DNA of 64,000 bases from Streptomyces kurssanovii (GCF_014649695.1 NZ_BMTN01000004.1:186001-250000), one strand, 5' to 3'. Positions 16,119-25,447 are shown, counted from the stretch's first letter. Notes: generated from the letters alone by a model not told the origin. Numbers and translations are program-made.

Positions 16119-16535
16119 ATGACCTTCTTCGCCGACGTGACCGTGCGGGGCTACGAGCTCGACACGCAGGGCCATCTGAACCAGGCCGTCTATCTGCAGT
16201 ACGCCGAGCACGCACGCTGGGAACTGCTGCGCGCAGCCGGCCTGCCGCAGGAGAAGCTGCTCGCCAGCGGCGTCGGGCCGGTCGCGCTCGAGGTGACGGT
16301 CAAGTTCCTGCGCGAGCTGCGCGGTGGCGACGAGGTGCGGGTGACCTGCCGGTTCGTCTACGGGGAGGGCAAGACCTTCACCGTCGAGCAGCAGATCGTC
16401 AAGGACGACGGCACGGTCGCCGCGGAGATCTCCGGCGTGGCGGGCATGCTCGACCTCTCGACCCGCAGGCTGATCGCCGACCCGCGCGCACACCTCGCGG
16501 CGCTGGCCGACAACCCGGACCTGCTCACCGGCTGA
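16119..16535 (+). CDS. acyl-CoA thioesterase (4HBT hot-dog fold)
   Basis: A 138-residue hot-dog thioesterase. The segment YELDTQGHLNQAVYLQYAEHARWE carries the 4-hydroxybenzoyl-CoA thioesterase active-site pattern, an acidic residue followed by GHxN and a Tyr-rich helix. Members hydrolyse acyl-CoAs in the cytoplasm. Start ATG 16119 gives the usual family length; the frame is open much further upstream but without similarity. Its substrate is not deducible, and it does not lie in a lipid-metabolism operon. Confidence 0.85.
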   Translation: MTFFADVTVRGYELDTQGHLNQAVYLQYAEHARWELLRAAGLPQEKLLASGVGPVALEVTVKFLRELRGGDEVRVTCRFVYGEGKTFTVEQQIVKDDGTVAAEISGVAGMLDLSTRRLIADPRAHLAALADNPDLLTG

Positions 16536-16675
16536 CGCGAAGGCGTGGAGCAGTCCCGGCGCCGGCCGAAGGATCACGTACCGGCCGGGAAGCTCCCTTC
16601 AGGTCTCTCGGCGGAACCGTCGCCCGCGCGGATTCGTTGGCGCAAGCGCCGGTTGCGAGAGCTGGAGGGGAAGTC

Positions 16676-17584
16676 GTGGACGACGCGGTGGTCGAGGCCG
16701 TCGGAGCGCTGGTGCCCGGAGGGGCGCTGCGCGGCGAACTGGACCGGCACGGCCGGAAGTTGCGCTGGATCGAAGTGGGCGAGGGCGCGCCGGCGGTCGT
16801 GCTGGACGCCCCGAGCGCCGGATCGTCGATGATGTGGACGCCGGTGCTGGCGCCCCTCGCCCGCTGCACCCGGGTGATCGCGTACGACCGGGCGGGACTC
16901 GGCCTGAGCGACCCGGTTCCCCGGCTCTCGCTCGACTCGGCCGTCGAGGACCTGACCGCCTTGCTGTCCCGGGCCGGCGGCGGCCCCTGCGTCCTCGTCG
17001 GCAACAGCTGGGGCGGCCAGCTGGCCGAGCTCGTGGCGTGGGCCCGGCCGGACCTGGTGGCGGGGCTCGTGCTGCTCGACCCTTCGCACGAGGAGTTCCA
17101 GCCGTGGGCCGGCCGGATGGCCGAGGGGACGTACGCGCGTCAGCTCGCCGTCCGGACCTCTCTTCGGCTCACCGGCCGGTCGAACCACCGGCGTGCCGTG
17201 CGTGAGGCCTCCCGTGCGTCCGACGATCCGCGGGTGCGGGAGCTGCTGGTCGCCGCCTGGCTCGCCGCCTCCGGAAGCCGGCAGCAGGTGCGTACCGCGG
17301 TCGACGAGTACCGCATGATCGTCAAGGCCACCCCCGAGATCCGGCGCCGCCGCGCCGCGTCGAGGATGCCGGACGTGCCCGTGACGGTCCTCAGCGCGAG
17401 CCGGGGGATGCCGCAGGGGATGAGACGCCGGTGGACCGAGCTCCAGAAATCGGTCGCCGCGTCCGTGGCGGGCGGGGAGCACGCTGTGGTTCCGGCCGCG
17501 GGGCACTACATCCAGAGCAGCAGGCCGGACGTCGTCACCCAGGCGGTGCTCGCCGTCCTGGGGCGGGCCGGGCACACCGGCTGA
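16676..17584 (+). CDS. alpha/beta hydrolase
   Basis: A 302-residue alpha/beta hydrolase. The oxyanion region follows VVLDAPSAGSSMMW, RVIAYDRAGLGLS is the conserved strand-turn, the nucleophile elbow is G-N-S-W-G (VLVGNSWGGQLAE), and the likely catalytic His is in AAGHYIQ near the C-terminus. Start GTG 16676 is set by GGAGGGGAAG directly upstream; the frame extends 13 codons further. It is followed by a convergent hypothetical gene and has no evident pathway partner. Confidence 0.83.
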   Translation: MDDAVVEAVGALVPGGALRGELDRHGRKLRWIEVGEGAPAVVLDAPSAGSSMMWTPVLAPLARCTRVIAYDRAGLGLSDPVPRLSLDSAVEDLTALLSRAGGGPCVLVGNSWGGQLAELVAWARPDLVAGLVLLDPSHEEFQPWAGRMAEGTYARQLAVRTSLRLTGRSNHRRAVREASRASDDPRVRELLVAAWLAASGSRQQVRTAVDEYRMIVKATPEIRRRRAASRMPDVPVTVLSASRGMPQGMRRRWTELQKSVAASVAGGEHAVVPAAGHYIQSSRPDVVTQAVLAVLGRAGHTG

Positions 17585-17609
17585 GACCCGGCGCGGCAGC
17601 GGTGGCGTC

Positions 17610-18617
17610 TCAGCCCGGGAGCTTCAGGTCCGTGCAGCCGCGTTGCCCGGCCGAGCGTTCGGCGAAGCCCTTGAGGGCCGCGCGGGCGAAGTCCTCGACG
17701 TCCTCGTGGACGTAGGCCGTGGTGGAGATCGTGAAGACCGCGCGGGCGCTGGTCCCGGGGCACTCGGCCGTGGCCCAGAGGAAGTCGCTTCCGTGCCGAC
17801 CCCCGTCCTGGCCGGGCTGGCCTCCCGGGTACCAGGCCTGTGCGAAGGGGCCGAAGTAGGCGCGGGCCTGGAACAGCTCCTCGGCACGGGCCTCGGTCTC
17901 GCCGAGCACGCAGGTCTCCGTCATCAAGGAGTCCGCCGTCGGCGTCTCCTTGATCCAGTGGACGATGTCCATGTCGCGCATCGGGATTCCGGCGCACGTT
18001 CCCTTCGCCGCGAAACGGGATTCCTCCTCCGGCTCCGCAGGGGTAGGTGACATCCGGCCGCCGGGCCGGGCCTCGCAGTCCCAGTGCTCGGCCGCCCTGA
18101 CCGCGGTGGCCGCGGCGAGTTCGGAGGTGGTGCGACCCGCCGTCGCGCGGCCTCGGCGGCCCGTATGGACGACGACGGACGCGTCCTTGTTGCCGCAACT
18201 GAGGACCACGGCGGTGCTGTTGAGATCGGTGTAGCCGTGCCAGCCGCCGCCCAGCGACATCGGCAGGGTTCCCGTCCTGCTCGAGCGCAGCTCGTCGAAC
18301 ACGCCGCGGTCGCCGTCGTCGTCGCGGGCGGATTCCGGGATCAGGGCGATGGTGAGCGTCGTCTTCCCGACCACGCAGAACTCGTAGCCGTCGGACCCGC
18401 CGTGGTGCACGTCGTTCGGCAGTCCCCGCTCCGTGTCGTAGTCGGTGAAGACCGCCGACTCCTCGGGCGGGACCAGCCCCTGGCAGTACGTCGCCAGCTT
18501 GTCCTCGTAGCGCCAGCGCTTGCCCGTGTCGCTGAGCCGGTACCAGCCGTAGCCCGCGACGACGGCGAGTGCCAGCGGCAGCGCCACGTACAGCGCCAGG
18601 CGGCGTATGACGGTCAT
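17610..18617 (-). CDS. membrane-anchored hypothetical protein
   Basis: A 335-residue protein of unknown family. Residues ~6-25 (LALYVALPLALAVVAGYGWY) form a single N-terminal membrane anchor; the rest is extracellular or periplasm-facing, with at least seven cysteines (such as YCQGL, FCVVGK, LSCGNK, DCEA, GTCAG, TCVLG, GCTDL) that could pair as disulfides. Two halves show similar composition (GYEFCVVGKTTLTIALIPES and AECPGTSARAVFTISTTA), hinting at an internal duplication. Start ATG 18617 follows GGGGAG. Confidence 0.65.
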   Translation of the reverse strand: MTVIRRLALYVALPLALAVVAGYGWYRLSDTGKRWRYEDKLATYCQGLVPPEESAVFTDYDTERGLPNDVHHGGSDGYEFCVVGKTTLTIALIPESARDDDGDRGVFDELRSSRTGTLPMSLGGGWHGYTDLNSTAVVLSCGNKDASVVVHTGRRGRATAGRTTSELAAATAVRAAEHWDCEARPGGRMSPTPAEPEEESRFAAKGTCAGIPMRDMDIVHWIKETPTADSLMTETCVLGETEARAEELFQARAYFGPFAQAWYPGGQPGQDGGRHGSDFLWATAECPGTSARAVFTISTTAYVHEDVEDFARAALKGFAERSAGQRGCTDLKLPG

Positions 18618-18674
18618 GTGCGTGATCTCCCCGGTTCGGCGGCCCCGCCGCACCGTATCGCGGTCCGTGCGGCG

Positions 18675-19430
18675 TCAGCCGTGCGGGCGGCGGGCCTCGA
18701 TCAGGAGGCGGTGGGAGTGGGCCACGAACGGCCCGTGGCGCCCGATGAAGTCATGGAGGGCTGCCAGCCGGTCGCGGTACGCGTCCGCGGTGAAGCCCGG
18801 GACGATCCAGATCACCTTGCGCAGGAAATGGACCACGGCGGCGATGTCGTGGAACTCCGTCCGGAGCATTTCCTGGCGCAGATCGACGACGTCCAGGCCG
18901 GCGGCCTCCGCGGCCGTGACGGTCGTGAACGGACTGCGTGACGGGTCGACGGGCTGCGGGCCCATCAGGAAGTCCGTGAGTTCGCGGACCGAGCCGTCGC
19001 CCACGGCCTGCGAGAGGTACGTGCCGCCGGGGCGCAGGACGCGGTGGACCTCGTCCCAGCGGGTGGTCACCGGGTGGCGGCTGACGACCAGGTCGAAGTG
19101 GGCCGAGGGGAACGGCAGATCGGCGAAGTCGCCGGCGTGGACGACCGTCGCTCCCAGCCTGGCGAGGTTGCGCCGGGCGATCTCCAGGTTCGGCGGCCAG
19201 GACTCCGTCGCCACGAGCACCGGCGGGGCCGCCGGGACCGAGGCGAGGACCTCGCCGCCGCCGGTCTGGATGTCGAGGACCGCCTCCGCCTTCGGCACAC
19301 GCTCGGCGAGGAGCTTCGCGTAGCCCCAGGACGGGCGCTGCTCCGTCGCGCGGCCGGCGAACCAGGAGAAGTCCCAGCCCTCGGTGGGGACGGCTTCGCC
19401 TTCGGCGAGGAGGTCTTCGAACGTGGACAT
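18675..19430 (-). CDS. class I SAM-dependent methyltransferase
   Basis: A 251-residue methyltransferase of the Rossmann type. Motif I is somewhat degenerate (AVLDIQTGGGEVL); motif II is VLVATESWPPNLEIARRNL, motif IV is FDLVVSRHPV, and the post-motif EVHRVLRPGGTYLSQ is strongly conserved. It resembles the branch that includes small-molecule and rRNA methylases; substrate unknown. It begins at ATG 19430 and is monocistronic. Confidence 0.82.
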   Translation of the reverse strand: MSTFEDLLAEGEAVPTEGWDFSWFAGRATEQRPSWGYAKLLAERVPKAEAVLDIQTGGGEVLASVPAAPPVLVATESWPPNLEIARRNLARLGATVVHAGDFADLPFPSAHFDLVVSRHPVTTRWDEVHRVLRPGGTYLSQAVGDGSVRELTDFLMGPQPVDPSRSPFTTVTAAEAAGLDVVDLRQEMLRTEFHDIAAVVHFLRKVIWIVPGFTADAYRDRLAALHDFIGRHGPFVAHSHRLLIEARRPHG

Positions 19431-19488
19431 ACGGGCAGGGTCGCAGCCGGGGGACGCGCCCGCACCCGGGTTTTCCCGGGAGGACCGC

Positions 19489-20172
19489 TCAGGCGGCGAC
19501 GCCGTACGCCCCGCCCAGTCCCCACGCCTGGTGCATCGCCGTCGCGAACGCCCCGGCCAGTTTGATCTCGCCGCTCGGACCGGGATGGGTGCCGTCGTAG
19601 GTGTCGGTGTCGAGGTCGTACGACGGCGGGTGCGACGCCAGCAGGAGCGGGGACGCGGACGTGTCCAGGTCGGCCACCGCCTTGGCGAGCAGGTCGTTGA
19701 ACCGGTCGCACTCGGCGGCGAAGGGCCGGTCCGACCGGGCGCGGATGTTGGGGATGACCGGGAGCATCACGATCCGGACGCGCGGGTTGGCCAGGCGGGC
19801 CTGCGCGACGAACTTCCGTACGTTCCGGGCGGTCTGGCCGCTGTCCGTGTAGAAGCCGAGGTCTATCAGACCCAGCGAGACCAGGAGGACGTCGGCCCCT
19901 TCCGCGGTGACCGTCTCACGGATCAGGGGAGCCATGTGCAGCCAGCCCTCGCCCCAGCCGGCCAGGTGGCGGCGGGCGGGGCCGGGGAAGCCGGGATCGG
20001 CGTACCGGTGGGACACGGGGGCGTTCGCCTCCGTGTCGTACAGCTCGCGGCGCGGGCCGACGATCTCGAAGGGCTCACCGACGGCGGAGAGGTGCTGCCA
20101 CATCCGGTAGCGCCAGGTGAAGTCGCCGGCGCGTCCGATGGTCATGGAATCGCCGACGAACAGGAATCGCAT
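19489..20172 (-). CDS. SGNH/GDSL-type hydrolase
   Basis: A 227-residue SGNH hydrolase. Block I is FVGDSMT (catalytic Ser), and the C-terminal block with the Asp/His pair is DTYDGTHPGPSGE. There is no signal peptide, so it is likely a cytoplasmic esterase or lipase-like enzyme. I start at MRFLFVGDS (20172), the usual family N-terminus; up to 21 more codons are open upstream. The gene end and the TetR gene stop are close but the two are separate units. Confidence 0.82.
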   Translation of the reverse strand: MRFLFVGDSMTIGRAGDFTWRYRMWQHLSAVGEPFEIVGPRRELYDTEANAPVSHRYADPGFPGPARRHLAGWGEGWLHMAPLIRETVTAEGADVLLVSLGLIDLGFYTDSGQTARNVRKFVAQARLANPRVRIVMLPVIPNIRARSDRPFAAECDRFNDLLAKAVADLDTSASPLLLASHPPSYDLDTDTYDGTHPGPSGEIKLAGAFATAMHQAWGLGGAYGVAA

Positions 20173-20206
20173 GGTCGACATCATGGCTGAACCCACCGGT
20201 AACCCG

Positions 20207-20815
20207 TCACTGCTCCGCGATGTGAGGCCCGCCACCCGCCAGCGCCGTGACCAGTCGCCGGATCTGCGCGTGGGGGTCGGCGCTGCCCTGGTGACTCGTC
20301 ATCAGCAGGTGGTGGACCGTGCCGACGAGGGCGAGGGCGAGGGCCTCCGCGTCGAGCCGGCCGTCGACCCGCCCGAGGCGCTGTTCGGCCCGCAGGTACG
20401 TGGTGACCGCCTCCTGGACGGTGGTGAAGCCCGGGGCGCCCGCCGTCATCGCCTCGCGGAAGCGCAGCGCGGCGCCGGGGCGGGTGAGGGCCAGCCCGGC
20501 GACGGTCGGCCCCGTGGAGGTGAACAGCGCGGTGGCGACCCCGGTGAGGTTCGCGGCGACGGTGTCCTCGCCCGCCCGCGTGGGCAGCTTCTGCGCCAGG
20601 GCGGCCGTGCGGGCGAGCCGGTCGAGGACCAGTTCGGCGACGAACTCGTCGAGTCCGCCCGCGAAGTGCGCGTGCAGCAGCCCCTTCGAGCAGCCCGCCT
20701 CCTCGGTGACGGCCCGGCTGGTCAGGGCGCCGGGGCCGCCCTGGGCCACGACTCGTTCCGCCGCGGCGAAGAGGCGTTCGCGGGCGTCGGGGACGGCTAC
20801 TCCACGGGGTGACAT
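20207..20815 (-). CDS. TetR family regulator
   Basis: A 202-residue repressor. The N-terminal helix-turn-helix reads ARERLFAAAERVVAQGG, ALTSRAVTEEAGCSKGLLHAHF, matching the TetR pattern; the rest is a helical ligand domain. Start ATG 20815 (MSPRGVAVPD). It diverges from a methyltransferase, and two TGGGC-type dyads lie between the starts, so it probably represses both genes. Confidence 0.87.
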   Translation of the reverse strand: MSPRGVAVPDARERLFAAAERVVAQGGPGALTSRAVTEEAGCSKGLLHAHFAGGLDEFVAELVLDRLARTAALAQKLPTRAGEDTVAANLTGVATALFTSTGPTVAGLALTRPGAALRFREAMTAGAPGFTTVQEAVTTYLRAEQRLGRVDGRLDAEALALALVGTVHHLLMTSHQGSADPHAQIRRLVTALAGGGPHIAEQ

Positions 20816-20856
20816 CCAGGGCCTTCCGGGTCTTCTGCGGTGTCGCGATGGACAGA

Positions 20857-20893
20857 ATGGGCGAGCGCCCATACTGTTTGGGCATACGCCCAT
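20857..20893. promoter_or_regulatory. two TetR operator candidates
   Basis: ATGGGCG-AG-CGCCCAT (20857-20872) has perfect 7-bp arms. TGGGC-ATAC-GCCCA (20879-20892) has 5-bp arms and the same core. Both lie between the divergent tetR and methyltransferase starts, 22 bp apart centre to centre, suitable for two dimers on one side of the helix. Confidence 0.65.
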
Positions 20894-20912
20894 TCTAACG
20901 GGAGGCAGCGCC

Positions 20913-21752
20913 GTGGAACACATCGTGAACACCGAGCAGGAGCAGGCCTGGAACGGGTACGAGGGCACCCATTGGGCCCGCAACCAGGACCGCTGGGACG
21001 CCGTCAACGAGGGCTTCAACGAGGCCCTCCTCACCGCAGCCGCCGTGGGCCGCGAGGACTCGGTCCTCGACATCGGCTGCGGCGCCGGTGCCACCACCAG
21101 GCTCGCCGCCCGCCGCGCGGCCGACGGGCACGCCACCGGCGTGGACCTGTCCCGGCCGATGCTGGAACGCGCACGGGAGTCCGCACGCGCCGAACACCTC
21201 GGCAATGTCACCTTCGAGCACGGCGACGCCCAGGTCCACGCCCTGGCGGGCCGCGGCTTCGACGTGGCGATCAGCCGCTTCGGCGTGATGTTCTTCGCCG
21301 ACCCGGTCGCCGCCTTCGCCAACATCGGCGGCGGCCTGCGCAGCGGCGGCCGTGCGGCGTTCCTCGTCGCCGGCGGGGACGGCAACGAGTGGATCCAGGC
21401 GCTGGCCGGCCTGCGGGACGTGCTTCCGATGGGCGGCTTCGGCGCCACCGGCGGGCCCGGCATGTTCTCCTTGGCCGATCCCGGCCGCGTCCGCGAGGTC
21501 CTGACGGGCGCCGGGTTCACCGGCGTCACGGTCGAGCCCGCCGAGGCGTACGGGAGGTGGGGGCGGGACGCCGAGGACGCCACCGCGTTCCTCATGGGCT
21601 CGGGACCCGGCCGCCATCTGCTGAGCCAGGTCGACGAGGCGACCGGCGAGCGGGCCAGGCGCCGGCTCACGGACATCCTGCGGCCGTACGAGAAGGACGG
21701 CGCCGTCCGGCTGCGCAGCACGGCGTGGCTGGTCACCGCCGTACGCCCGTAG
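20913..21752 (+). CDS. class I SAM-dependent methyltransferase
   Basis: A 279-residue methyltransferase with a clear SAM motif I (VLDIGCGAGATTRLA), motif II (ATGVDLSRPMLERA), an acidic D in FEHGDAQ and FGVMFFADP as motif IV. It resembles UbiE/COQ5-like small-molecule methylases. GTG at 20913 is chosen because GGGAGG sits 7 nt upstream. Expression is probably controlled by the divergent TetR protein through the two operators, so the substrate may also be the inducer or a related toxic compound. Confidence 0.85.
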   Translation: MEHIVNTEQEQAWNGYEGTHWARNQDRWDAVNEGFNEALLTAAAVGREDSVLDIGCGAGATTRLAARRAADGHATGVDLSRPMLERARESARAEHLGNVTFEHGDAQVHALAGRGFDVAISRFGVMFFADPVAAFANIGGGLRSGGRAAFLVAGGDGNEWIQALAGLRDVLPMGGFGATGGPGMFSLADPGRVREVLTGAGFTGVTVEPAEAYGRWGRDAEDATAFLMGSGPGRHLLSQVDEATGERARRRLTDILRPYEKDGAVRLRSTAWLVTAVRP

Positions 21753-21784
21753 GAGCCGCCCGGCCGGGATGGCAGGCTTGGGGC

Positions 21785-22759
21785 ATGCGTTCGCTTCCGT
21801 ACGTCACCGGCCTGGCGGCCGCCCTCGTGCTCGCCGCCGCCTGCCCCGTCGCCGCCGCCGACGGCGGGTCCCAAGGGTTCACGATCAAGGACCCGCGGAT
21901 CACCGAGTCCAGCGGGCTCGCGGCGAGCCGGTCGCACCCCGGGATCTACTGGACGCACAACGACCAGGACCAGCCGCGGATCTTCGGCGTCGACTCGGCG
22001 ACGGGCGAGACGGTGGCGACGATCACCCTGCGCGGCGTCGGCGAGCCGAGGGACATGGAGGCGATCTCCGTGGGCCCCGACGGCAACATCTACGTCGGCG
22101 ACATCGGCGACAACCTCGACGGCGGCTGGGACCACGTCTGGATCTACCGCTTCCCCGAGCCGGAGCGGCTGCGCGACCAGACCGTCACCGCCACCCAGTT
22201 CGACGTGAAGTACGCGGACGGCCCCCGCAACGCCGAGGCGCTGATGGTGCATCCGAAGACCGGCCGCGTCTACATCGCGTCCAAGAACGAGGACGGCGGC
22301 GGCCTCTACGAAGGCCCGGCCACGCTCGACGCCAAGGCCACCAACGTCTTCCGGCGGATCGGCGAGGTGCCGTGGGTGACCGACGGCGCGTTCTCGCCGG
22401 ACGGCACGGAGCTGGTGCTCCGCTCCTACTTCAGCGCCCGCGGCTACGAGTGGAAGGACGGCCGCCTCGGGGCCGACCACCGGGTCCGCGCGCCGATCCA
22501 GGGCCAGTCGGAGTCGGTGACGTACACGACGGACGGCACGGCGCTGATGATCGGCACCGAGGGGGAGCAGAGCCCCGTCGAGCGGGTGGCGGTGGAGAAG
22601 GAACCGGGCCCGGGCGGTGGGGCCAAGAGCCCCGGCGCGCCGGCGGACGGCGGTAAGGCCGCGGGGAACGACGAGAAGGGCGACGTCACGACGTACGGCC
22701 TGCTCGTGCTCGGCGGCGGCGCGGTGCTGGTCCTCGCGCTGCGCCGGCGCCGGGGCTGA
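21785..22759 (+). CDS. secreted, membrane-anchored beta-propeller-like protein
   Basis: A 324-residue exported protein. A signal peptide spans ~1-25 (LAAALVLAAACPVAAAD), then a propeller-like domain with repeats such as DMEAISVGPDGNIYVGDIGDN and NAEALMVHPKTGRVYIASK. A Gly/Pro/Lys linker leads to a C-terminal helix (TYGLLVLGGGAVLVLALRRRRG) that would keep it attached to the membrane. The architecture suggests a surface protein; any esterase or phosphatase activity is speculative. It starts at ATG 21785, 32 nt after the methyltransferase. Confidence 0.72.
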   Translation: MRSLPYVTGLAAALVLAAACPVAAADGGSQGFTIKDPRITESSGLAASRSHPGIYWTHNDQDQPRIFGVDSATGETVATITLRGVGEPRDMEAISVGPDGNIYVGDIGDNLDGGWDHVWIYRFPEPERLRDQTVTATQFDVKYADGPRNAEALMVHPKTGRVYIASKNEDGGGLYEGPATLDAKATNVFRRIGEVPWVTDGAFSPDGTELVLRSYFSARGYEWKDGRLGADHRVRAPIQGQSESVTYTTDGTALMIGTEGEQSPVERVAVEKEPGPGGGAKSPGAPADGGKAAGNDEKGDVTTYGLLVLGGGAVLVLALRRRRG

Positions 22760-22804
22760 GGCGCCCGGCGGCGGGCCCGGCGGGACCGGTCGGCCTCGCG
22801 GCCG

Positions 22805-23566
22805 TCAGGCCTCCTTCGCCCGTGCGCGGACCAGCGTCTCGAACCCCTCGACCAGGCGTTCCAGGCCGAAGGCGAAGTGGTCGAAATCCGAGGTGAAGGT
22901 GTCCTCCGAGAGATGCGCCAGGGTCGGGTACTCGCCGCTGACCATGGCCTTCGAGAGGAACGGCTCCTGATCGCGCCAGAACTCCTCCTCGCTCTGCCCC
23001 GTCTGCTTCGCCGCCTCCGCGGCATCGATCTCTATGCGCGCGATGCCGGTGACGAAGCTCTGCACCGCGATGATCACCGAGATCAGCTCCGGGTCCGTCA
23101 GCCGCATCTGCCGCAGCGCGAACAGTGAGGCGTCCAGCCCCCGTACGGCGCTGGGGCCGAGGACCGTACGCGACTGGTTGACCCTCAGGAGCCAGGGGTG
23201 CGCCCGGTAGAGACAGAGGTGCGCGCGGCCCATCGCGCGTACGGCGTCCTGCCAGGTGTCGGACTCCGGCTGGTGCGCCTCGTCCTCCAACGGCTCGCCC
23301 ATGACGCGGTCGAGCATCAGGTCGAGCAGCTCGGCCTTGCCGGGGACATAGCGGTAGAGGGACATCGTGCCGGTGCCCAGCTCGGTGGAGAGGCGGCGCA
23401 TCGAGACGGCGGCAATGCCCTCCGCGTCGGCGATCTCGATCGCGGCGCCGACGATCCGGTCGAGGGTGAGGCCCGGCTTGGGGCCGCGTGAGGGTCGCTC
23501 GCCGGTGCCCCAGAGGAGTTCGAGGCTGCGCGAGACGTCTTTGCTGCCGCTCGTCTCAGTCGTCAT
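22805..23566 (-). CDS. TetR family regulator (TetR_C-type)
   Basis: A 253-residue TetR protein. The DNA-binding part is LDRIVGAAIEIADAEGIAAVSMRRLSTELGTGTMSLYRYV and the C-terminal domain resembles that of the tetracycline repressor class. It diverges from a DrrAB-like exporter; the 91-nt gap holds a 17-bp-arm inverted repeat, so it is the likely local repressor, released by the exporter's substrate. Confidence 0.9.
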   Translation of the reverse strand: MTTETSGSKDVSRSLELLWGTGERPSRGPKPGLTLDRIVGAAIEIADAEGIAAVSMRRLSTELGTGTMSLYRYVPGKAELLDLMLDRVMGEPLEDEAHQPESDTWQDAVRAMGRAHLCLYRAHPWLLRVNQSRTVLGPSAVRGLDASLFALRQMRLTDPELISVIIAVQSFVTGIARIEIDAAEAAKQTGQSEEEFWRDQEPFLSKAMVSGEYPTLAHLSEDTFTSDFDHFAFGLERLVEGFETLVRARAKEA

Positions 23567-23584
23567 GGGGTCAGCGTAATCGCC

Positions 23585-23612
23585 TGGACAGAAACTGAGT
23601 ACGGTGTACTCT
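23585..23612 (+). promoter_or_regulatory. promoter of the ABC exporter operon
   Basis: TGGACA (23585-23590), a 16-bp spacer and TACTCT (23607-23612). The TetR dyad overlaps both spacer and -10, so bound repressor would exclude RNA polymerase. Confidence 0.5.
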
Positions 23613-23636
23613 CATGTGGGTACACCGTACTCAGTT
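23593..23636. promoter_or_regulatory. TetR operator with 17-bp perfect arms
   Basis: AACTGAGTACGGTGTAC (23593-23609) is repeated perfectly in inverse at 23620-23636 across a 10-nt spacer. Each arm also contains a smaller dyad (GAGTAC-GGT-GTACTC on the left), so the site can be read as two adjacent operators. It lies between divergent tetR and ABC genes. Confidence 0.8.
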
Positions 23637-23657
23637 AACTCGTCGCGGAGGGGCTCA

Positions 23658-24617
23658 GTGGACGAATACGCCGTTTCGGCAGAAGGACTGGAGAAGCGGT
23701 ACGGGGACAAACGGGCCCTCGACGGCTTCGATCTCGCCGTGCGCCAGGGCACCGTGCACGGCCTGCTCGGACCGAACGGCGCCGGGAAGACGACCGCCGT
23801 CCGGGCGCTCGCGACCCTCTTGCGGTTCGACGGCGGCCGGGCGCGGGTGGCCGGCGCCGACGTGCGGCGCGACCCGCGGCAGGTGCGCCGGCGCATCGGC
23901 CTCACCGGCCAGTACGCGGCCGTCGACGAGGTGCTGACGGGCCGGCAGAACCTGGAGATGTTCGGCCGCCTCTTCCACCTCGGCGGCAGGCGCGCGGCGT
24001 TGCGGGCCACCGAACTGCTGGCGCGGTTCGACCTGGTGGAGGCCGGGGACAACGGTGTCGGCACGTACAGCGGCGGTATGCGCCGCCGGCTCGACCTCGC
24101 CGCGTCGATGATCCTCGCACCCGATGTGCTGTTCCTCGACGAACCGACGACCGGACTCGACCCGCGGTCGCGCGGCGAGGTGTGGGACGCGGTGCGCCGG
24201 CTCGTCGCGGGCGGCACGACGGTCCTGCTCACCACCCAGTACCTCGAGGAGGCCGACCGGCTCGCCTCCCGTATCACCGTCATCGACCAAGGCCGGGCCA
24301 TCGCCGACGACACCCCCGACGGGCTGAAGAACAGGGTCGGCGGTGACCGGATCGAGGTCGTCGCCCGCGAGGCGGCCGACCTCCCGGCGATCGCCAAGAC
24401 CGTGGCCCGGGTCGCCGACACCGACCCGACGACGGACGAACCGGAACGCCGGGTCCACGCGCCCGTGACCGACCGGGTCGCGGCCCTCACCGAGGTCGCC
24501 CGCACCCTTCAGGACGAACGGATCCCCGTGGAGGACATCGGGCTGCGCAGGCCCAGCCTGGACGACGTGTTCCTGCGCCTGACCGGACACGGCACACAGA
24601 CCGAGGAGGCGGCGTGA
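23658..24617 (+). CDS. ABC exporter ATPase, DrrA family
   Basis: A 319-residue ATP-binding subunit. Walker A is GPNGAGKTT (~residue 40), the signature is [13 protein letters not shown], Walker B is [16 protein letters not shown], and the C-terminal extension ends with [14 protein letters not shown], the tail typical of daunorubicin-resistance DrrA proteins. Start GTG 23658 follows GGAGGGG. It is translationally coupled to the permease. The pair likely exports an antibiotic or hydrophobic compound. Confidence 0.9.
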   Translation: MDEYAVSAEGLEKRYGDKRALDGFDLAVRQGTVHGLLGPNGAGKTTAVRALATLLRFDGGRARVAGADVRRDPRQVRRRIGLTGQYAAVDEVLTGRQNLEMFGRLFHLGGRRAALRATELLARFDLVEAGDNGVGTYSGGMRRRLDLAASMILAPDVLFLDEPTTGLDPRSRGEVWDAVRRLVAGGTTVLLTTQYLEEADRLASRITVIDQGRAIADDTPDGLKNRVGGDRIEVVAREAADLPAIAKTVARVADTDPTTDEPERRVHAPVTDRVAALTEVARTLQDERIPVEDIGLRRPSLDDVFLRLTGHGTQTEEAA

Positions 24618-25447
24618 GTACGGCGGACCTGGTGGACCTGAGCCTCGACGACAGGCACGGACGCGCCTACTGGGCGGTGGCCGACTGCTGGAACGTGGTC
24701 CGGCGCGGCCTGACCCACTACCGGCGCCAGCCCGTCCTCATCGCCTGGCAGCTCGGCTTCCCGATCATCTCCGTGCTGCTCTACGGCTACGTCTTCGGCG
24801 GGGCGATGAAGTCGCCCGACGGCGGCAGCGTCCGTGACTTCCTCATGCCGGGCATGTTCGCCATGACGATGGCCTTCGGCTTCATGAACACGGCCATGGC
24901 AGTGGTCACCGACGCGACGAAGGGCGTGATCGACCGCTTCCGGTCGATGCCCATGGCGCCCTCCGCCGTAGTCACCGGCCGGGGTGTCAACGACCTGATC
25001 GTCGCCTGTGCGGAACTGACGATCCTCGCGGCGACCGCCTTCGCGATGGGCTGGCGCGCGGACACCGGGCCGCTGAAGGCACTCGCGGCGTTCGCGCTGC
25101 TGCTGCTCCTGCGGTTCTGCCTGATCTGGGTGGGCATCCTGCTCGGCCTGCTCGTTCCCACCCCGGAGGCGGCCGGCGGCCTGTACGCGGTGGCCTTCCC
25201 GCTGACCATGATCTCGAGCGTCTTCGTACCGCCGTCGACGATGCCGGACTGGCTGGGCACCATCGCCGCCTGGAACCCGATCTCCTCCACGGCCGCGGCG
25301 GCCCGCGAGCTGTTCGGCAACCCGGTGGCGAGCGACGGCAGCTGGATCCAGGAGCACTCGCTGCTCATGGCGGTGGTGTGGCCGGTCGTCGTCACGGCGG
25401 TCTTCGCGCCGCTCGCGGTCCGGCGCTTCCAGCGGCTCAGCCGCTGA
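24614..25447 (+). CDS. ABC-2 type permease, DrrB family
   Basis: A 277-residue membrane subunit with six predicted helices and the ABC-2 features of DrrB proteins: [24 protein letters not shown] near the N-terminus, and [17 protein letters not shown] toward the end. GTG at 24614 overlaps the ATPase stop by 4 nt. Its end runs 11 nt into the convergent Uma2 gene, leaving no room for a separate terminator. Confidence 0.9.
   Translation: MSTADLVDLSLDDRHGRAYWAVADCWNVVRRGLTHYRRQPVLIAWQLGFPIISVLLYGYVFGGAMKSPDGGSVRDFLMPGMFAMTMAFGFMNTAMAVVTDATKGVIDRFRSMPMAPSAVVTGRGVNDLIVACAELTILAATAFAMGWRADTGPLKALAAFALLLLLRFCLIWVGILLGLLVPTPEAAGGLYAVAFPLTMISSVFVPPSTMPDWLGTIAAWNPISSTAAAARELFGNPVASDGSWIQEHSLLMAVVWPVVVTAVFAPLAVRRFQRLSR

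Noticed and set aside
20207-22480. 757-codon minus-strand frame covering the methyltransferase and propeller genes
   Set aside because: Only its last ~200 codons (TetR) are real; the rest is antisense to two good genes.
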